A stretch of 64,000 bases of DNA from Cichorium intybus (GCA_023525715.1 CM042010.1:60577729-60641728); one strand, 5' to 3'; shown: positions 11,745 through 23,731, counted from the first letter of the stretch. The notes: generated by a model not told the origin, from the sequence alone. A program made the numbers and translations.

Positions 11745-14700
11745 TGTAACGCCCCAAAATTTTGGCCATTTTTTTTTAAAACGCAATGAAGCCAAAAGCG
11801 CAATACGCCAGAAGCACATTTCGCCAAAAGCACAATACTCCAGAAGCGCATGTCGCCAAAAGCACATTTCGCCAAAAGCACATTTCGCCAAATGCGCATT
11901 TGGTCAAAAGCACATTTCGTCAAAAGCGCACTAGCGCTAAAAGCGCAAAAACGTTATTCTATAAAAATGATAGCGCTATCGTTGCACAGTAAAACCAAAA
12001 GCCCAATAGCGCTATTGCTTAAGCATAGTTGTCAACTTCATGTCTATAAGACATGAATATTAAAAGCACGGTCCAACTAAAAAGTTAGGTTTATAAGTTT
12101 ACAACCATGGGCGATACGAATTTATACAAAACAACCATAGCAAGCAGAGAAGGATTAAACCATAAAATCAAAAGATGAGAGCTATGCTTAGCTCCACTCC
12201 ATCTAATCTTCCAAGACATATCTAGCATTTCATTTTGTCATCCTACTCTTGTGAACCTGGACCTGGGACACATGGCATGAAAACATAAAATACGTAAGAC
12301 AAAAATGTCTCGTGAGCTACAAGGGTTTTCGACTCAAAACATTTAAAAACATAATATATATTTCTCCAAAACCTTTGTAACCAAATCATATCATATCTCT
12401 TGTTGAAAAATTTTAAAAGTATATTATATATCGTTTTCAAAGCCTTTGATAATAAGTTGTCATCATAAAAATTTCTTTATTCAAACTTGACTGGTATTCA
12501 TTCGTGTTTGGATTTTTATACTTAGGGCCTAATCACCTTTAGTGATACCCCAAGTCTATACTGAAATGGTAAGAATGTAATCAAACCATCTCAGCTTCAT
12601 ATCACATGCTTTGACTGATATCTCCACATGTTTTATTTTTATACTTAGGATAATCACACATAGTGATTTTCCCAAGTCTATACTAAGATGGAAAGAACAC
12701 AATCAGTCCATCCTAGCATCGTGTGTTTTAGGACATCTACTTCGCGAAGGGGAAGGTACCACCCCAGTAGACTCCTCTATATTCCCTTACGGGAATATCA
12801 TGGCCCGAGCAAAAGTGGGTAACATACTAACTTGCATTACTGCATTCATTCATATCTCCAATACCAGTCATAAAAAGGAAAACATAATATGATTTGACAT
12901 CAAATTACTTTGCTGAAATCATATAAAGGCTAGTGCCAAAACAATCTTTTCATTTCCGATTCACTTTAATGTCAAATCACACCTTTCAAAACATATTAAG
13001 CTTAATGCCAAATCATATTTTCAACTCATATCGGCTTAATGCCAAAACTTGCTTTCAAACCGTTATAACTTTGTGCCAAAATATACTTTTCAAACCACTT
13101 GGGCTTAATGTCAAAACTTGCTTTCAAATCATCGTACAAGACTTTTATAAACATGTCATAAGTAAAACAAACTTGCATATTATTTCATAATCGAAATTTA
13201 CATAAACCATAAAATCATTTTTGCCATGTACCCCAAGGGGGAAAATGCCACATGTACTCACCTCGGTCCGCTAGTCTTTGTCTCTACTTGCTTCTGCGCA
13301 CTCCTTAGCTTCTATATTGATAATATAGAAGATTAGTATTATATTCAAATATTAACATACTACGTATGTTAAGCAAGTCGAATTCATATAACTCTTTTCA
13401 AACTAGTTCATCAATAAGTTAGACATTCTTTTTAAATATTATAATCTAACACTTCAAGTTTATAATTCTAATGTCGACTTAATGTCTTCTTTTTTTACAA
13501 ATTTCCAACATTTCCAACACTCCTGTTTTCAAAAATTCATCATGGTATAATAGCTTGGTTTACCATGTATTCCCACAATTCCATTATCAACGACTAAATA
13601 CACAACTAGTGTATTTTTAGCTTTTTGACATAACATAACATTTGCATATCTATCGATCTTGGTAGTTTTCAAGTTCACAATGACCAATTTCATTCCAATC
13701 TTCTTTTCCAATTCCCATGTCTAACATCCATGTGTAATGAAATTTTATTCCATCTAGTTTACCAATTACTAACTCAAAACAAAAACTTTTGACATAAAAA
13801 CCCATTATAAGTGATAGATATTCCATAATTCTTCATCAAATCAACCATTTGCTAACATGCATGTACATATCCAACCAAAATGTTCAAGATTTAAGCCTCA
13901 TAAGTGTTTTTGAGCTCATAACAACAAAAGAAACCAAAACACATGCTTAATTTCAACATGCATGTGAAATTTTCGGATTTGGGAACTAGGGTTTACTAAT
14001 AATCAAATATACCTTCCCAATCTTCCGTTCAAGGGCCGAAATTTCTGAAATTAAAGATGGATTTAACTATAAATCGAGCTACAACATTCCCCTTGACCTT
14101 CCCCTACTGTCTGCTGGCTACCGTCGCCGCTGCTGCGCCGGAAAATGCCGCCGACGGCGCTGTCGCTTCTCTTCTTCGCGATTCCGGCGACCTGCTGCTG
14201 TGCAGCTGCCCTTAGTCGATTCCTTTTGCTCGGTTTTGATGTTAGAACCCTGATTTCGGCTTTCTCTCTACCGATCGGGATCACACACTCAAGTGTGTGT
14301 CACGATTTTGCTTTTCTCGACCTCTCGATCCTCTTTCTTCTCTCTGATTTTTGAGTTGGCGTAAAGTAAAAGTGAGGGAGGCGTGTTTTGGGATTTTACG
14401 CAACAACCAGATGGCACAAAGCTGATTGGCTGCTTTTAAAACTAAAAAGACGAAACTGCCCTCTCCTTTCCAGACTTGGAGAATTTTCCAGCTTTTCTCT
14501 TTATTTTTTCTACAACTTTGCAGGGGCATAACTTCCTTGTACAAAATCCAAAACTCGCAAACCTTATACATTTGGAAAGGTGGGAACTAGCTCTACAACT
14601 TTCCCCTACTGACTTTCGTCTGAATATTAATAGATTTTCTGTTATTAACCCTCAAAAACGACTCCTTGGTCATTTTTGTCACTTTTGAGCCATTTTAAAA

Positions 14701-15028
14701 CCTTCATAACTCCTTCGTTACAACTCCAAATGGCCCGATTCTTTTTCCTATATTTTTGTTATCTCAAATACTACCAAAGTCATCTTTATGACGTTTTCCT
14801 AATTCCTTTCAGATTTTAAGATATTAATTCTTAAAGATAACTAAATAAAATTTTCACTTTAGGTCCTTTTTGGGATTTAATTTCTACTTGAGTTCATATG
14901 TTACTATTATTTTACTAGAGTGACCTTCTTAATAATATAAAGCTATTATTACATGTTTATGCACATATAAAATATTAGATTTATCGAAAGCTAAGTTCAT
15001 GAAACTCAAGAAAATTTTAGTTGTCACA
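11745..15028 (-). repeat. Gypsy-2 3' LTR, about 3.3 kb
   Basis: On the minus strand it starts TGTGACAAC after the polypurine tract and ends GGGGCGTTACA at 11745. It holds a 16-bp minisatellite (about 11790-11940), two copies of a roughly 130-bp unit at 12510-12730, several degenerate units around a ggcttaatgccaaa motif at 12930-13130, and an AGGTGAGTA motif (minus strand, 13255-13263). Short ORFs inside have no recognisable domain. Confidence 0.8.
11790..11940. repeat. 16-bp minisatellite in the gypsy-2 LTR end
   Basis: About nine tandem units related to ccaaaagcacatttcg. A second inverted array of about seven units in matching order lies at roughly 19900-20015. Confidence 0.9.
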
Positions 15029-15040
15029 ATTACCTCCCCC

Positions 15041-18000
15041 TTAAACAGATTCCGTCCTCGGAATCAAATTGTAGTCCACAAGATTGGGGTATCTCCTCAT
15101 CATTTCGTCTTTTGTTTCCCAAGTAATATTGGCACCAAGGGAATTCCTCCATTTGACTAAGACTAAGTCAATTTCCTTATTCCTTAACTTCTTAGTCTTG
15201 AGTTCCAAAATAGCTTTGGGTTCTTCTACCAATCTCTTGTTATCATCAACCTTCAATTCCTTCCAAGGAATTGTCAATTCCTCCTTCCTAAAATACTTCT
15301 TCAAGTAACTCACGTGAAAAGTGTCATGAATACCTTGAAGCTCTTATGGTAGCTCCAATTTGAAAGCTTGTGGACCAACAACCTTTGAGATTTTAAAAGG
15401 ACCAACATATCTTGGACTCAACTTGCCCTTCTTACCAAACCTCATCACCCCTTTCCAGGGTGAAACTTTCAGCATCACTAAATCTCCTACATTCAAGTCA
15501 TAAGGTCTTTGCTTTAAGCTCGCGTAGCTTCTTTGTCGATCCTGGGCCGCTTTCATATTTGCTTGTATGACCTTGATCTTTTCATTAGTGACAGCAACAA
15601 TGTCGGGACCTGTAAGCTTATTCTCTCCGGCTTCAAGCCAAAAAAGGGGAGTTCTACACTTCCTTCCATACAATGCCTCAAAAGGTGGCATTCCAATGAT
15701 TGAGTGATGGCTATTATTGTATGAGAATTCAACTAAGGGTAGATGATCATCCCATTTCCCGCCAAAATCAATCACACAAGCACGAAGCATATCCTCCAAC
15801 GTTTGGATAGTTCTTTCGCTATGACCATCCGTTTGGGGGTGATAAGTTGTACTTAGGTGTAGTTTTGACCCTAACGCTTCTTACAGTGCCTGCCAAAACC
15901 TTGCGGTGAACCTAGCATCTCGATCTGACACTATAGTCAATGGCACCCCATGAAGTCTCACCACTTCATCCACATAGATCTTAGCAAGCTCTTTTAAAGG
16001 AGTAGTCTCCCTAATAGCCAGGAAGAGTGCACTTTTGGTTAATCGGTAAACAATGACCCATATGGCATCATGTCCTTTGCTCGTTCTTGGCAATCCCATA
16101 ACAAAATCCATAGTAACATCATCCCATTTCCCAGCTGGGATCTGAAGTGATTGTATCTTTCCGTATGGTACTTGGTGCTCCGCCTTGACTTGAGCACAAG
16201 TGGAACATTTGGAGATGTATTTCACTATTCTTGGCTTCATTCCAGGCTACCAAAATTATCCTCTTAAGTCTCGATACATCTTAGTTCCTCCTGGATGGAT
16301 GGAGTACTTGGATTTGTGGGAATCATCTAGGACTACCTTTCGCATTCCACCATGCTTAGGGACCCAAATTCGCCCCTTGTACGTTTTCAACCCTTGAGTG
16401 TTGGATTTGAATTCCATCTTCTTTCCAAGCTTTTCCTTCTTAACATTTTCTTCCTTCATGGCATCATTTTGCGCTTCTTTAATTCTTTGAATTAAACTTG
16501 AAACCACTTCAATTCTCATGGATCTTCCTTTCACTGTTCTTTCACGGACCTTTCGACTTAAGGCATCGGCCACCACATTAGCCTTCCCTTCGTGGTAAAT
16601 AATTTCGCAATCGTAATCGTTAATGAGCTCTATCCACCGGCTTTGCCTCATATTCAACTCTTTTTGGGTGAATATATATTGAAGACTCTTATGGTCCGTA
16701 TACAACTTGCATTTGGTCCCGTAAAGATAGTGTCTCCAAATTTTGAGAGCAAAAACAATTGCTGCCAACTCCAAGTCATGAGTGGTGTAACGGGCTTCTG
16801 CATCTTTCAATTGTCTTGAAGCGTAAGCGATGACTTTGCCTCGTTGCATAAGTACACAACCAAGGCCTTTAGTGGATGCATCGCTATAAACTACAAAATC
16901 ATCCATGCCTTCAGGTAGAGACAACACAGGAGCTTCACATAGCTTCTTCTTCAATGTCTCAAAGGCCTCCTGTTGCTTCTTATCCCATACAAACTTCACC
17001 TCTTTCCTCGTCAGTTGAGTTAACGTTACCGCTATTTTGGAAAAATCTTGAATGAATCGCCGATAATAACCGGCTAACCCAAGGAAGCTCTTAACTTCAG
17101 TGGGAGTTTTTGGTGGCTCCCATTTCATAACTGCCTCGACCTTGGAGGGGTCGACCATGATCCCTTCGATTGAAATAACGTGGCCCAAGAATTGAACTTC
17201 TCGTAACCAGAAATCGCATTTAGAATACTTTGTGTACAATTGCTCGTCTTTCAAGGTTTGCAAAACTTCTCGTAGGTGGTCGCATGCTCCTTCTCACTTT
17301 TCGAGTAAACCAAGATATCGTCGATGAAAACGATAACGAACTTATCGAGGAAAGGTTTACAGACCCTATTCATAATGTCCATGAAAACAGCCGGAGCGTT
17401 CGTGAGACCAAATGGCATCACTAGGAATTCGTAGTGACCAGAACGGGTTCGAAAAGCAGTTTTGCAAACATCATCGTCTTTTACCCGCACTTGATGATAA
17501 CCAGAACGAAGATCAATCTTGGAGAAATAATCAGCTCCTTGGAGCTGATCAAACAAATCATCAATCCGTGGCAAAGGGTAACATTTTTTATGGTCACTTT
17601 GTTGAGTTCCCGATAGTCAATGCACATGCGCATAGACCCGTCTTTCTTCTTGACAAATAATACAGGGGCACCCCACGGAGAAGAACTTGGACGAATAAAA
17701 CCCTTATCAAGAAGTTCTTGCAATTGAGACATAAGTTCTCTCATTTCTGTGGGGGCAAGACGGTATGGTGCACGAGCGATGGGGGTCGCTCCAGGAGTAA
17801 GATCAATTCGAAATTCGACTTGCCGGACAGGTGGCAAGCCGTGCAGCTCATCCGGGAATACTTTAGGGAAATCTCTAACAATTTTTACGTCTTCTAATTT
17901 CAGCTTTTCTTTCTTCCCGTCAAGCACATATGCGATAAATGACTCGCATCCTTTATAGATACACTTTCGAGCCTTAATAGCAGAAATGATACTTTGCATA

Positions 18001-19632
18001 TTGTTGCGTCGCTCGCCATACACATACATTTTGTTACCGTCGGGGGATTTAATCGACACCATTCGTTTTCCACACAGAATTTTGGCTTCATGAGCACCAA
18101 GCCAATCCATCCCTATGACTACATCAAATCCTTTGATCCCAATTGGCAATAAGTTAGCTATAAGGATCCTCCCATTAATTTCAATAGGACTATTTTCATA
18201 CACGTGTCTCACTGTTACCAATTCCCCATTTGCTATCTCTATGACACAGGCATCATTTAAGGGCTTAAGTGGCACGCTAAGGCGTTTACGAAATTCATGT
18301 GATACAAAAGAGAAATTTGCACCCGAATCGAAAAGAGTATAAGCAGGTAATGAATTCACAAGTAAAGTACCTGCGACCACATCGTGAGTTTCTTTAGCTT
18401 CCTCGCGGGTCATTTGGAATGCCCGTCCGTTTACTTTCGTTGGTTCCGTCTTCTTGTTGCTGGCAGTGGAGACCAAAGTCTCATTTCCTTTCTTTGGGCA
18501 TTGAGAGCTATAGTGGCCCTTTTCATGACAAGAGAAACATTCAATCTCTCGTGCATCCTTCAACTTACAATCCCTAGCTTTGTGGCCAGATTGACCACAT
18601 CTGAAACAATTTCCAGGTTTCTTCTTACATTCACCACCATGTCGTTTCCCACATTTTTTACAGTTTTCGCTTCTTCTCTCTTTGAAGACCCTGAAGAAAA
18701 ATGACTATTTTTGTTAGATCCCGAAGGACCCGATTGCTTCCTCTTCTCCCCGAAGGCCTGACGTTCTTTAGCCCTTTTCTCTAGCATACTCTCCACCCTA
18801 GCAGGAGCCTCAATGGCCTCATCAAGAGTAGTGGCCTTCCCGACCTCCAAAGCATAATCACTCGGTAACCCATTTGCATAACGATTAATTCTCCCTGCTT
18901 CAGTTGGGAGAGTGTCTTCCAAGAAAGGAAGCATGTCACAGACCTTTTTCGTGTATTCATCTACCGTCTGTTTATCCTTGCTAAGGGCAAAGAATTCATC
19001 TACTAACTTCTCGCGATGCCTGGCTGAACAGAATTTTCCCCTTAGGGGCTTGGTGAATTCCTCCCAAGTAAAGGAGGAAACCACTTCACTCCCAAGAGTT
19101 CGGTCAAGAGTACTCCACCATGCAATAGCATTGGCTTTCAAAATTTGGGAGGTGAATTCCACTTTCAAGTCTCCAGGACAACGACAGATTCATAAAATTC
19201 GTTCAGTTTCAGCAATCCAAGAAATAGTCACCTTTGGATCCATCTCTCCATTAAACTCCTTAGGTCGACAAGACATAAAGTCTTTAAACGTACCCTCCTT
19301 TGCTATCTTACGGGGAGGTGATGGAGGTGCTTCACGAGAGGATGATTGAGTTTGAGTAATGTTCTCGGGGGTCTTACTTTTGACGCTTTTCTCCGACAAG
19401 GACTTAGATCCTTCCCCCAATCGTTCGTCAAGAAGACGATTCATATCAGCTTGAGTTTAAAGTCGTGACTCGTCTAACAGCTTTTGAATACCCTCAGGGT
19501 TAGTGGTGGGGGATTTGCATTGCCCCTAGAGTTGCCTTCCTCTTCGGCTTGATCTTGCCGAATTTGGATAGGAGGCACCCGATTCGGGCCTTGATCATCA
19601 TTCCGTGATCCTTGGCCACTTCTTGTTCGCAT
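15041..19632 (-). pseudogene. Gypsy-2 gag-pol remnant with multiple frameshifts
   Basis: Probable original start ATG at 19632 (MRTRSGQGSR). Segments in order on the minus strand: gag (about 18560-19450), zinc knuckle (CFSCHEKGHYSSQC near 18535) with a frameshift in the preceding knuckle, protease (FDSGANFSFVS), reverse transcriptase (YRELNKVTIKN, then KIDLRSGYHQVRV and FIDDILVYS in another frame), RNase H (SDASTKGLGCVLMQRG), integrase (CSTCAQVKAEHQ, VSDRDARFT), and a chromodomain-like tail (VLVKWRNS, ITWETKDE) ending at 15041. Frame breaks near 19190, 18600, 17570, 17260, 16245, 15880 and 15340 make it non-functional. Older than gypsy-1 by this decay. Confidence 0.88.
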
Positions 19633-19870
19633 CTTGTGCTACAAAATTTTAAATACTTTAGCATCTTATAATATAACTTGCCTTATTATAGATTCTTTAA
19701 ACCTAGCATGGCATTTCCTGTGATCACATACTCATTTAATTCAAGTAGCACATAAGGTCTTAATTTCTTAAGACATCATATATATAACAAGTCAAAATCT
19801 ATCTAACGTTCCTATTGCATGAGTTTAAGCCTAGGAGTGGAGTGATTCAATCCTAATTCGCTTAAACTAT

Positions 19871-19883
19871 GGCTCTGATACCA
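19871..19883 (-). promoter_or_regulatory. Gypsy-2 primer-binding site
   Basis: On the minus strand this reads TGGTATCAGAGCC, complementary to initiator Met tRNA. It forms half of the near-palindrome tgataccaacttggtatca (19876-19894), which sits at the border with the inverted LTR segment. Confidence 0.8.
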
Positions 19884-19890
19884 ACTTGGT

Positions 19891-20044
19891 ATCACATTTG
19901 GTCAAAAGTGCTTTTGGCGAAATGTGCTTTTGGCGACATGCGCTTTTGGAGTATTGTGCTTTTGGCAAAATGCGCTTCTGGCGTATTGCGCTTTTGGCTT
20001 CATTGCGTTTTAAAAAAAAATGGCCAAAATTTTGGGGCGTTACA
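19891..20044 (+). repeat. Inverted copy of the gypsy-2 LTR terminus
   Basis: Read on the plus strand it matches the minus-strand reading of 11745-11900, including the order of the 16-bp units. A normal 5' LTR would be a direct copy of 11745-15028 instead. Confidence 0.85.
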
Positions 20045-21502
20045 CGACCGGAGAGGGACCCCACAAATCTAAGTGAATGTACTCCAGGATTTCCTTGCTT
20101 GTGTGTTTACCCGAACTAAACTTCACCCTGCGTTGCTTGCATTTGACACAAGCTTCACAAAACTTGAGTTTTCCCGTTAGCTTACCACCAAACAACCCCT
20201 GTTTACTCAGAATTGACATACCCTTTTCACTCATATGTCCCAACCTTCTATGCCACAACTCTGTCTTATCATTCCTACTCTCTAAGGATTGAGAAATCGT
20301 CACTGTTCCCCTAACCGAATTTCCTTCTAAGACAGGAACCCCACTCTTTTGCACATTTCCTTTCATAACTACTAGAGAGCCCTTGGTGACCTACACCCAG
20401 TCATCCTCACCAGAGTATTTCAACCAATTCTTTGCTAAAGTAGTAAGAGAAATTAAGTTCTTACGAAGATCCGGAACATACCAGCAATCAAGCTTTCTGA
20501 CCATACCATCGTGCATCATAATCTGTACCGTACCGCTTCCTTTGACCTGAGCAACCCAATCATCTCCCAACTTCACCGTTCCTTTCAAGTCTCTAAAAGA
20601 TTCGAACCAGTCACGATGGAAAGTCATATGATAAGATGCCCCAGTATCCAAGACCCAAGCATCAACAGAACTAGATGTACAAACAATCAACACATCACCT
20701 ATGTCTTCTTCTTCAGAACCATCCTGAACAATAGCCGCACTGCCATTGTTGCTATTTTCTCCCTTCCCCCCTTTCAGCAATGGACAATTTCTCTTGAAGT
20801 GACCCTTCTCCTTGCAGTTATAACACTTGACTTTTGAAGAAACTTTCGATTTTGAACGTGACTTACTCCGATTTCCACCATCTTTCTTATCCGATGTCCT
20901 TCCCCAACGAACAGACCTGAACCGGATGTCTCCTCATTCCCAGAAACTCTACGTTTGAGTTCCTTGGACAGCAGAGAATCCTTCACATCATTCACAGTAA
21001 TTGTTGTTCTTCCATACAACATAGTATCAACAAAGTTCTCATGTGAATTCGGCAGTGAACATAACAAAATAAGGGCTTGATCCTCATCATCAATCTTTAC
21101 TCCTACTCCTTGAAGATCTAGAATAATGCAATTGAAAGAATCAAGATGGTCTTTTACTTGAGTACCTTCTGCCATCCGGAAAGTGTACAACTGTTGCTTC
21201 TGATACAGCCTATTTGTCAAAGAACTGTTCTGATACGTATCATAGAGCTTCTTCCAAATACCGGCAGCAGTGGGTTGATCAACAACTTCCCTCAACACCT
21301 CATCCGTCAAGCTCAAAAGAATAGCACTATGTGCTTTCCCCTCGATCTCCTTCTTCACAGCATCTGTCGTGTCCTTCGCATATTCTCCTTCCATTGCAAC
21401 TGCGTATCCTTGTTAAACCAGAAGAGCCTTCATCTTAACCTTCCACAAAGTGAAATCATTCGAGCCATTGAACTTCTCCAAATCGAACTTGTGAGATGAC
21501 AT
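20045..21502 (-). pseudogene. Copia-1 gag, protease and integrase N-terminus
   Basis: Minus strand from ATG at 21500-21502 (MSSHKFDLEKFNG). Gag has a UBN2-type region (WKKLYDTYQN, NRLYQKQQLY), interrupted by a TAA at 21413-21415 and a frameshift near 20920. The CCHC knuckle CYNCKEKGHFKRNC follows near 20820, then protease (VLDTGASYHM near 20650), a TAG near 20391, and the integrase HHCC finger (LWHRRLGH and CEACVKCKQ). The frame reaches WGPSP at 20045, where gypsy-2 splits it. The rest resumes at 11739. Confidence 0.9.
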
Positions 21503-21559
21503 CTTCAATCAACCGATCCTTGTAGTCTTTGATAACAAGTAAATCCGAAACTGCTTACT

Positions 21560-21690
21560 GTTCGTCGTCACCGCGGCGCGGACTCCAACAGGGCGCGACG
21601 CGAGCTTTAACATATGCGATCTTCAACAGACGCGATCCTTCAACAGGCGCGACGCGGTTTTTCAACAGACGCGACGCGGCGAGGCCGTAA
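21560..21690 (-). repeat. GC-rich repeats in the copia-1 leader
   Basis: Three to four degenerate units around caacaggcgcgacgcg lie between the PBS and gag ATG. They are sharply GC-rich against AT-rich surroundings. Confidence 0.8.
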
Positions 21691-21801
21691 ACCTTAGATC
21701 TACTACCGACTTCAATCAACCAGAACTACAACCAGATCTAAATCATGCAGACCTAAAACCGCAAATAATCACAGATCTAACACTACAGATCTGAAACCGC
21801 G

Positions 21802-21813
21802 GCTCTGATACCA
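21802..21813 (-). promoter_or_regulatory. Copia-1 primer-binding site
   Basis: Minus-strand TGGTATCAGAGC, two bases from the LTR end (TGTTAGG at 21816 on the plus strand). Initiator Met tRNA type. Confidence 0.9.
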
Positions 21814-21815
21814 CT

Positions 21816-22205
21816 TGTTAGGAAATAGACCTAAATCTATAGCCTATTGCCCAGGAATAATAACGAGAATATAAATGCGGAAATATAAACACAAAGTAAC
21901 GACACAGAGATTTACGTGGTTCGGTCCAAGATGACCTACGTCCACAGACAGGAGAGAGTATTCTTTATTCCAGAGCTAAATACAGGTGTTACAGAGCGTA
22001 CTTAGATTGCTAGTAAATCGGCCTCCTCTGACTAATGACTTCTGATTTTGACCACCGACAGCACTAAACCCTAATGACCAGCCTTTATATTTATAGGCAT
22101 TACATGAAACTCTATCCGTACCCTAGCTGTTCACGGCCCACGCGACGCAGACACTTAATGGGCCGTGACGCGCGTGTTTACAATTCATACGGGTTTTAAT
22201 TATCA
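21816..22205 (-). repeat. Copia-1 5' LTR
   Basis: Matches 436-448 plus 1389-1648 over its first 270 bases. The outer boundary is uncertain (22185-22255). It includes an inverted repeat CACGGCCCA / TGGGCCGTG (about 22131-22172) with CGCGACGC-type sequence in and beside the loop. Confidence 0.8.
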
Positions 22206-22749
22206 ATTCACTATTTAACGGCTATTGTACAAAAAGCACTTTCAAAATATTTCTTGGTAATCATCATTTGTTTTATTACAAATTTATATCACACGCCACT
22301 AATAGTTCATTTGAAAAATACGTTTTCTGCCTTCTACTGCAATTTACCAATTACTATAATCCACTTCAATGCTATCCTACTTTTGAGAATAAAAATGTAA
22401 TATATTCTTAATGCTTTTATTAATTTAAAGAACCCGAAATTTGGGCTCATCAAAACCTATACTGGGCGTCTAGGCCTTTCGTTTACATTCTTTCCAGTTT
22501 ACATCAACTGATCATCTATTAAGTTACATTTTATGCAATTAAAAACTTAAAATCTATTAGTATACACTATACAGAGATGAAAAAATCATCCATATATTCA
22601 GAGGACAAGACCCTACCATATGGTTATAAATGGACTGAGCTATCAAGCATCCATATACAAATATACAATTAATAGCTGACAATACCCTACTATTTTAATT
22701 ATATGGTTTCTTTAATAATCTATTATATCATTATTTATAATTGCAAAAA
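22206..22749. other. Unassigned AT-rich intergenic DNA
   Basis: I see no coding potential, RNA gene or element boundary here. Confidence 0.5.
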
Positions 22750-23122
22750 GGTCATAGAGGTGCAAAAAAAAACCGGTTTTTTAAATAACCGAAAATAATA
22801 ACCGAACCGGTTTTTTTAATAACCGGTTTTTTAATAACCGAACCGGTTTTTTAACCGAACCGGTTTTTAGCCGATTTTTTATCTCAAACTGAACCGGTTA
22901 AAAAACCGAAAAAAACCGGTTTTTCTTCAGGTTAACCGAACCGAACCGGTTTAAAAACCGAAAAAAACCGGTTTGAAACTCAATCTCGTTTAAAAAATAA
23001 CCGGTCAAAACCGGACCGGTTATAACCGAAACCGGTTTTTAAAAAAACCGGTTTTTAAAAAACCGGATTTTAAATAACCGAAACCGGTTTTTAACCGGCT
23101 TTTGTGCACCTCTAGGTCATAG
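22750..23122. mobile_element. Small inverted-repeat element made of AACCGG-type repeats
   Basis: Begins TAGAGGTGCA (about 22755) and ends TGCACCTCTA (23114), a perfect 10-bp inverted repeat. The string ggtcatag occurs at 22750-22757 and again at 23115-23122, overlapping the left TIR. The body is almost wholly aaccggttttt-like units in both orientations, so it could fold extensively. No ORF. A hAT-like MITE is likely, with the duplication length ambiguous (5 or 8). Confidence 0.65.
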
Positions 23123-23494
23123 ACAAAGAATCAGTGAACCACCTTAACCCAACCCGATATGTTTTGGCTTACATTAAAATTTCAATGTTTTTAAAACCAC
23201 CCGAACTTAGCTTGTTATTAATATTCGATCAATCTATTTCGACTTTTTTAGCCATCCACTAACATGGCTCGACAAAACAAACGTATCAAGTGCATAATTA
23301 TTGAGAGGCAGATCCCACAAGCACATGTCAGAACTCACCGTCCACCAGTCCAATCCAAGATTACCCTCACACATGCTCACTAGGGCACATGAAAAGTTAA
23401 ACAATCAAAGTTGCCCTTCTAATGGACTGAACCCGATATAGTGAATGATTATTTGCACATTCAATAATCTGACTCATGGTGCAATGAATTATGA

Positions 23495-23567
23495 TATAAC
23501 TGATTAATGATACAAGTAATCTAAATGGTTGTTTGATACTTGCTGATTAATGATACAAGTAATCTAA
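23495..23567. repeat. Short direct duplication beside the telomeric tract
   Basis: The phrase ctgattaatgatacaagt followed by aatctaa occurs twice about 45 bp apart, immediately left of the telomeric repeats. Confidence 0.75.
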
Positions 23568-23612
23568 TAGGGTTTAGGGTTTAGGGTTTAGGGTTTAGGG
23601 TTTAGGGTTTAG
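23568..23612 (+). repeat. Interstitial telomeric repeat (TTTAGGG)n
   Basis: About six perfect copies of the Arabidopsis-type plant telomere heptamer. Sequence continues normally on both sides, so this is not a chromosome end. Confidence 0.95.
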
Positions 23613-23731
23613 AACTGATTGAGTAAGAACTGATTGGGTCGGTGTCTGACTCAGTCAGATTAGTCAGATTTATCCTGAAGCTGACTAGATAAGAGGTAAA
23701 TTTAAAAGGTTAGGACCGAGTCAGAGATAAA

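Larger units (their letters stand above)
11745..20044 (-). mobile_element. Gypsy-2: degraded Ty3-gypsy element with inverted termini
   Basis: Inserted in copia-1 integrase with an exact 5-bp duplication CGACC (11740-11744 and 20045-20049). The ends are TGTAACGCCCC at 11745 and GGGGCGTTACA at 20044, and inverted homology continues inward for about 150 bp. On the minus strand: a short inverted LTR segment (about 19891-20044), PBS 19871-19883, gag-pol 15041-19632, polypurine tract at about 15030-15045, and a full 3' LTR 11745-15028. A normal directly repeated 5' LTR is absent. Confidence 0.88.
436..22205 (-). mobile_element. Copia-1: Ty1-copia LTR retrotransposon broken by three nested insertions
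   Basis: Read on the minus strand: 5' LTR at 21816 to about 22205, PBS at 21802-21813, gag, protease and start of integrase at 20045-21502, rest of integrase and RT at 9712-11739, and 3' LTR remnant at 436-1648. The LTR pair is recognised because 436-448 plus 1389-1648 matches the start of 21816-22080 closely. Inserted in it are a MITE (449-1388), gypsy-1 (1649-9711) and gypsy-2 (11745-20044). Everything between the RNase H start and the middle of the 3' LTR is missing at the gypsy-1 site. The right boundary is approximate and I could not identify a target-site duplication. Confidence 0.85.

Noticed and set aside
11786..12056. Overlapping ORFs with KSTFRQK-type repeats
   Set aside because: They are translations of the 16-bp minisatellite.
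23568..23612. Chromosome end
   Set aside because: Only about six telomere units, with ordinary sequence on both sides.
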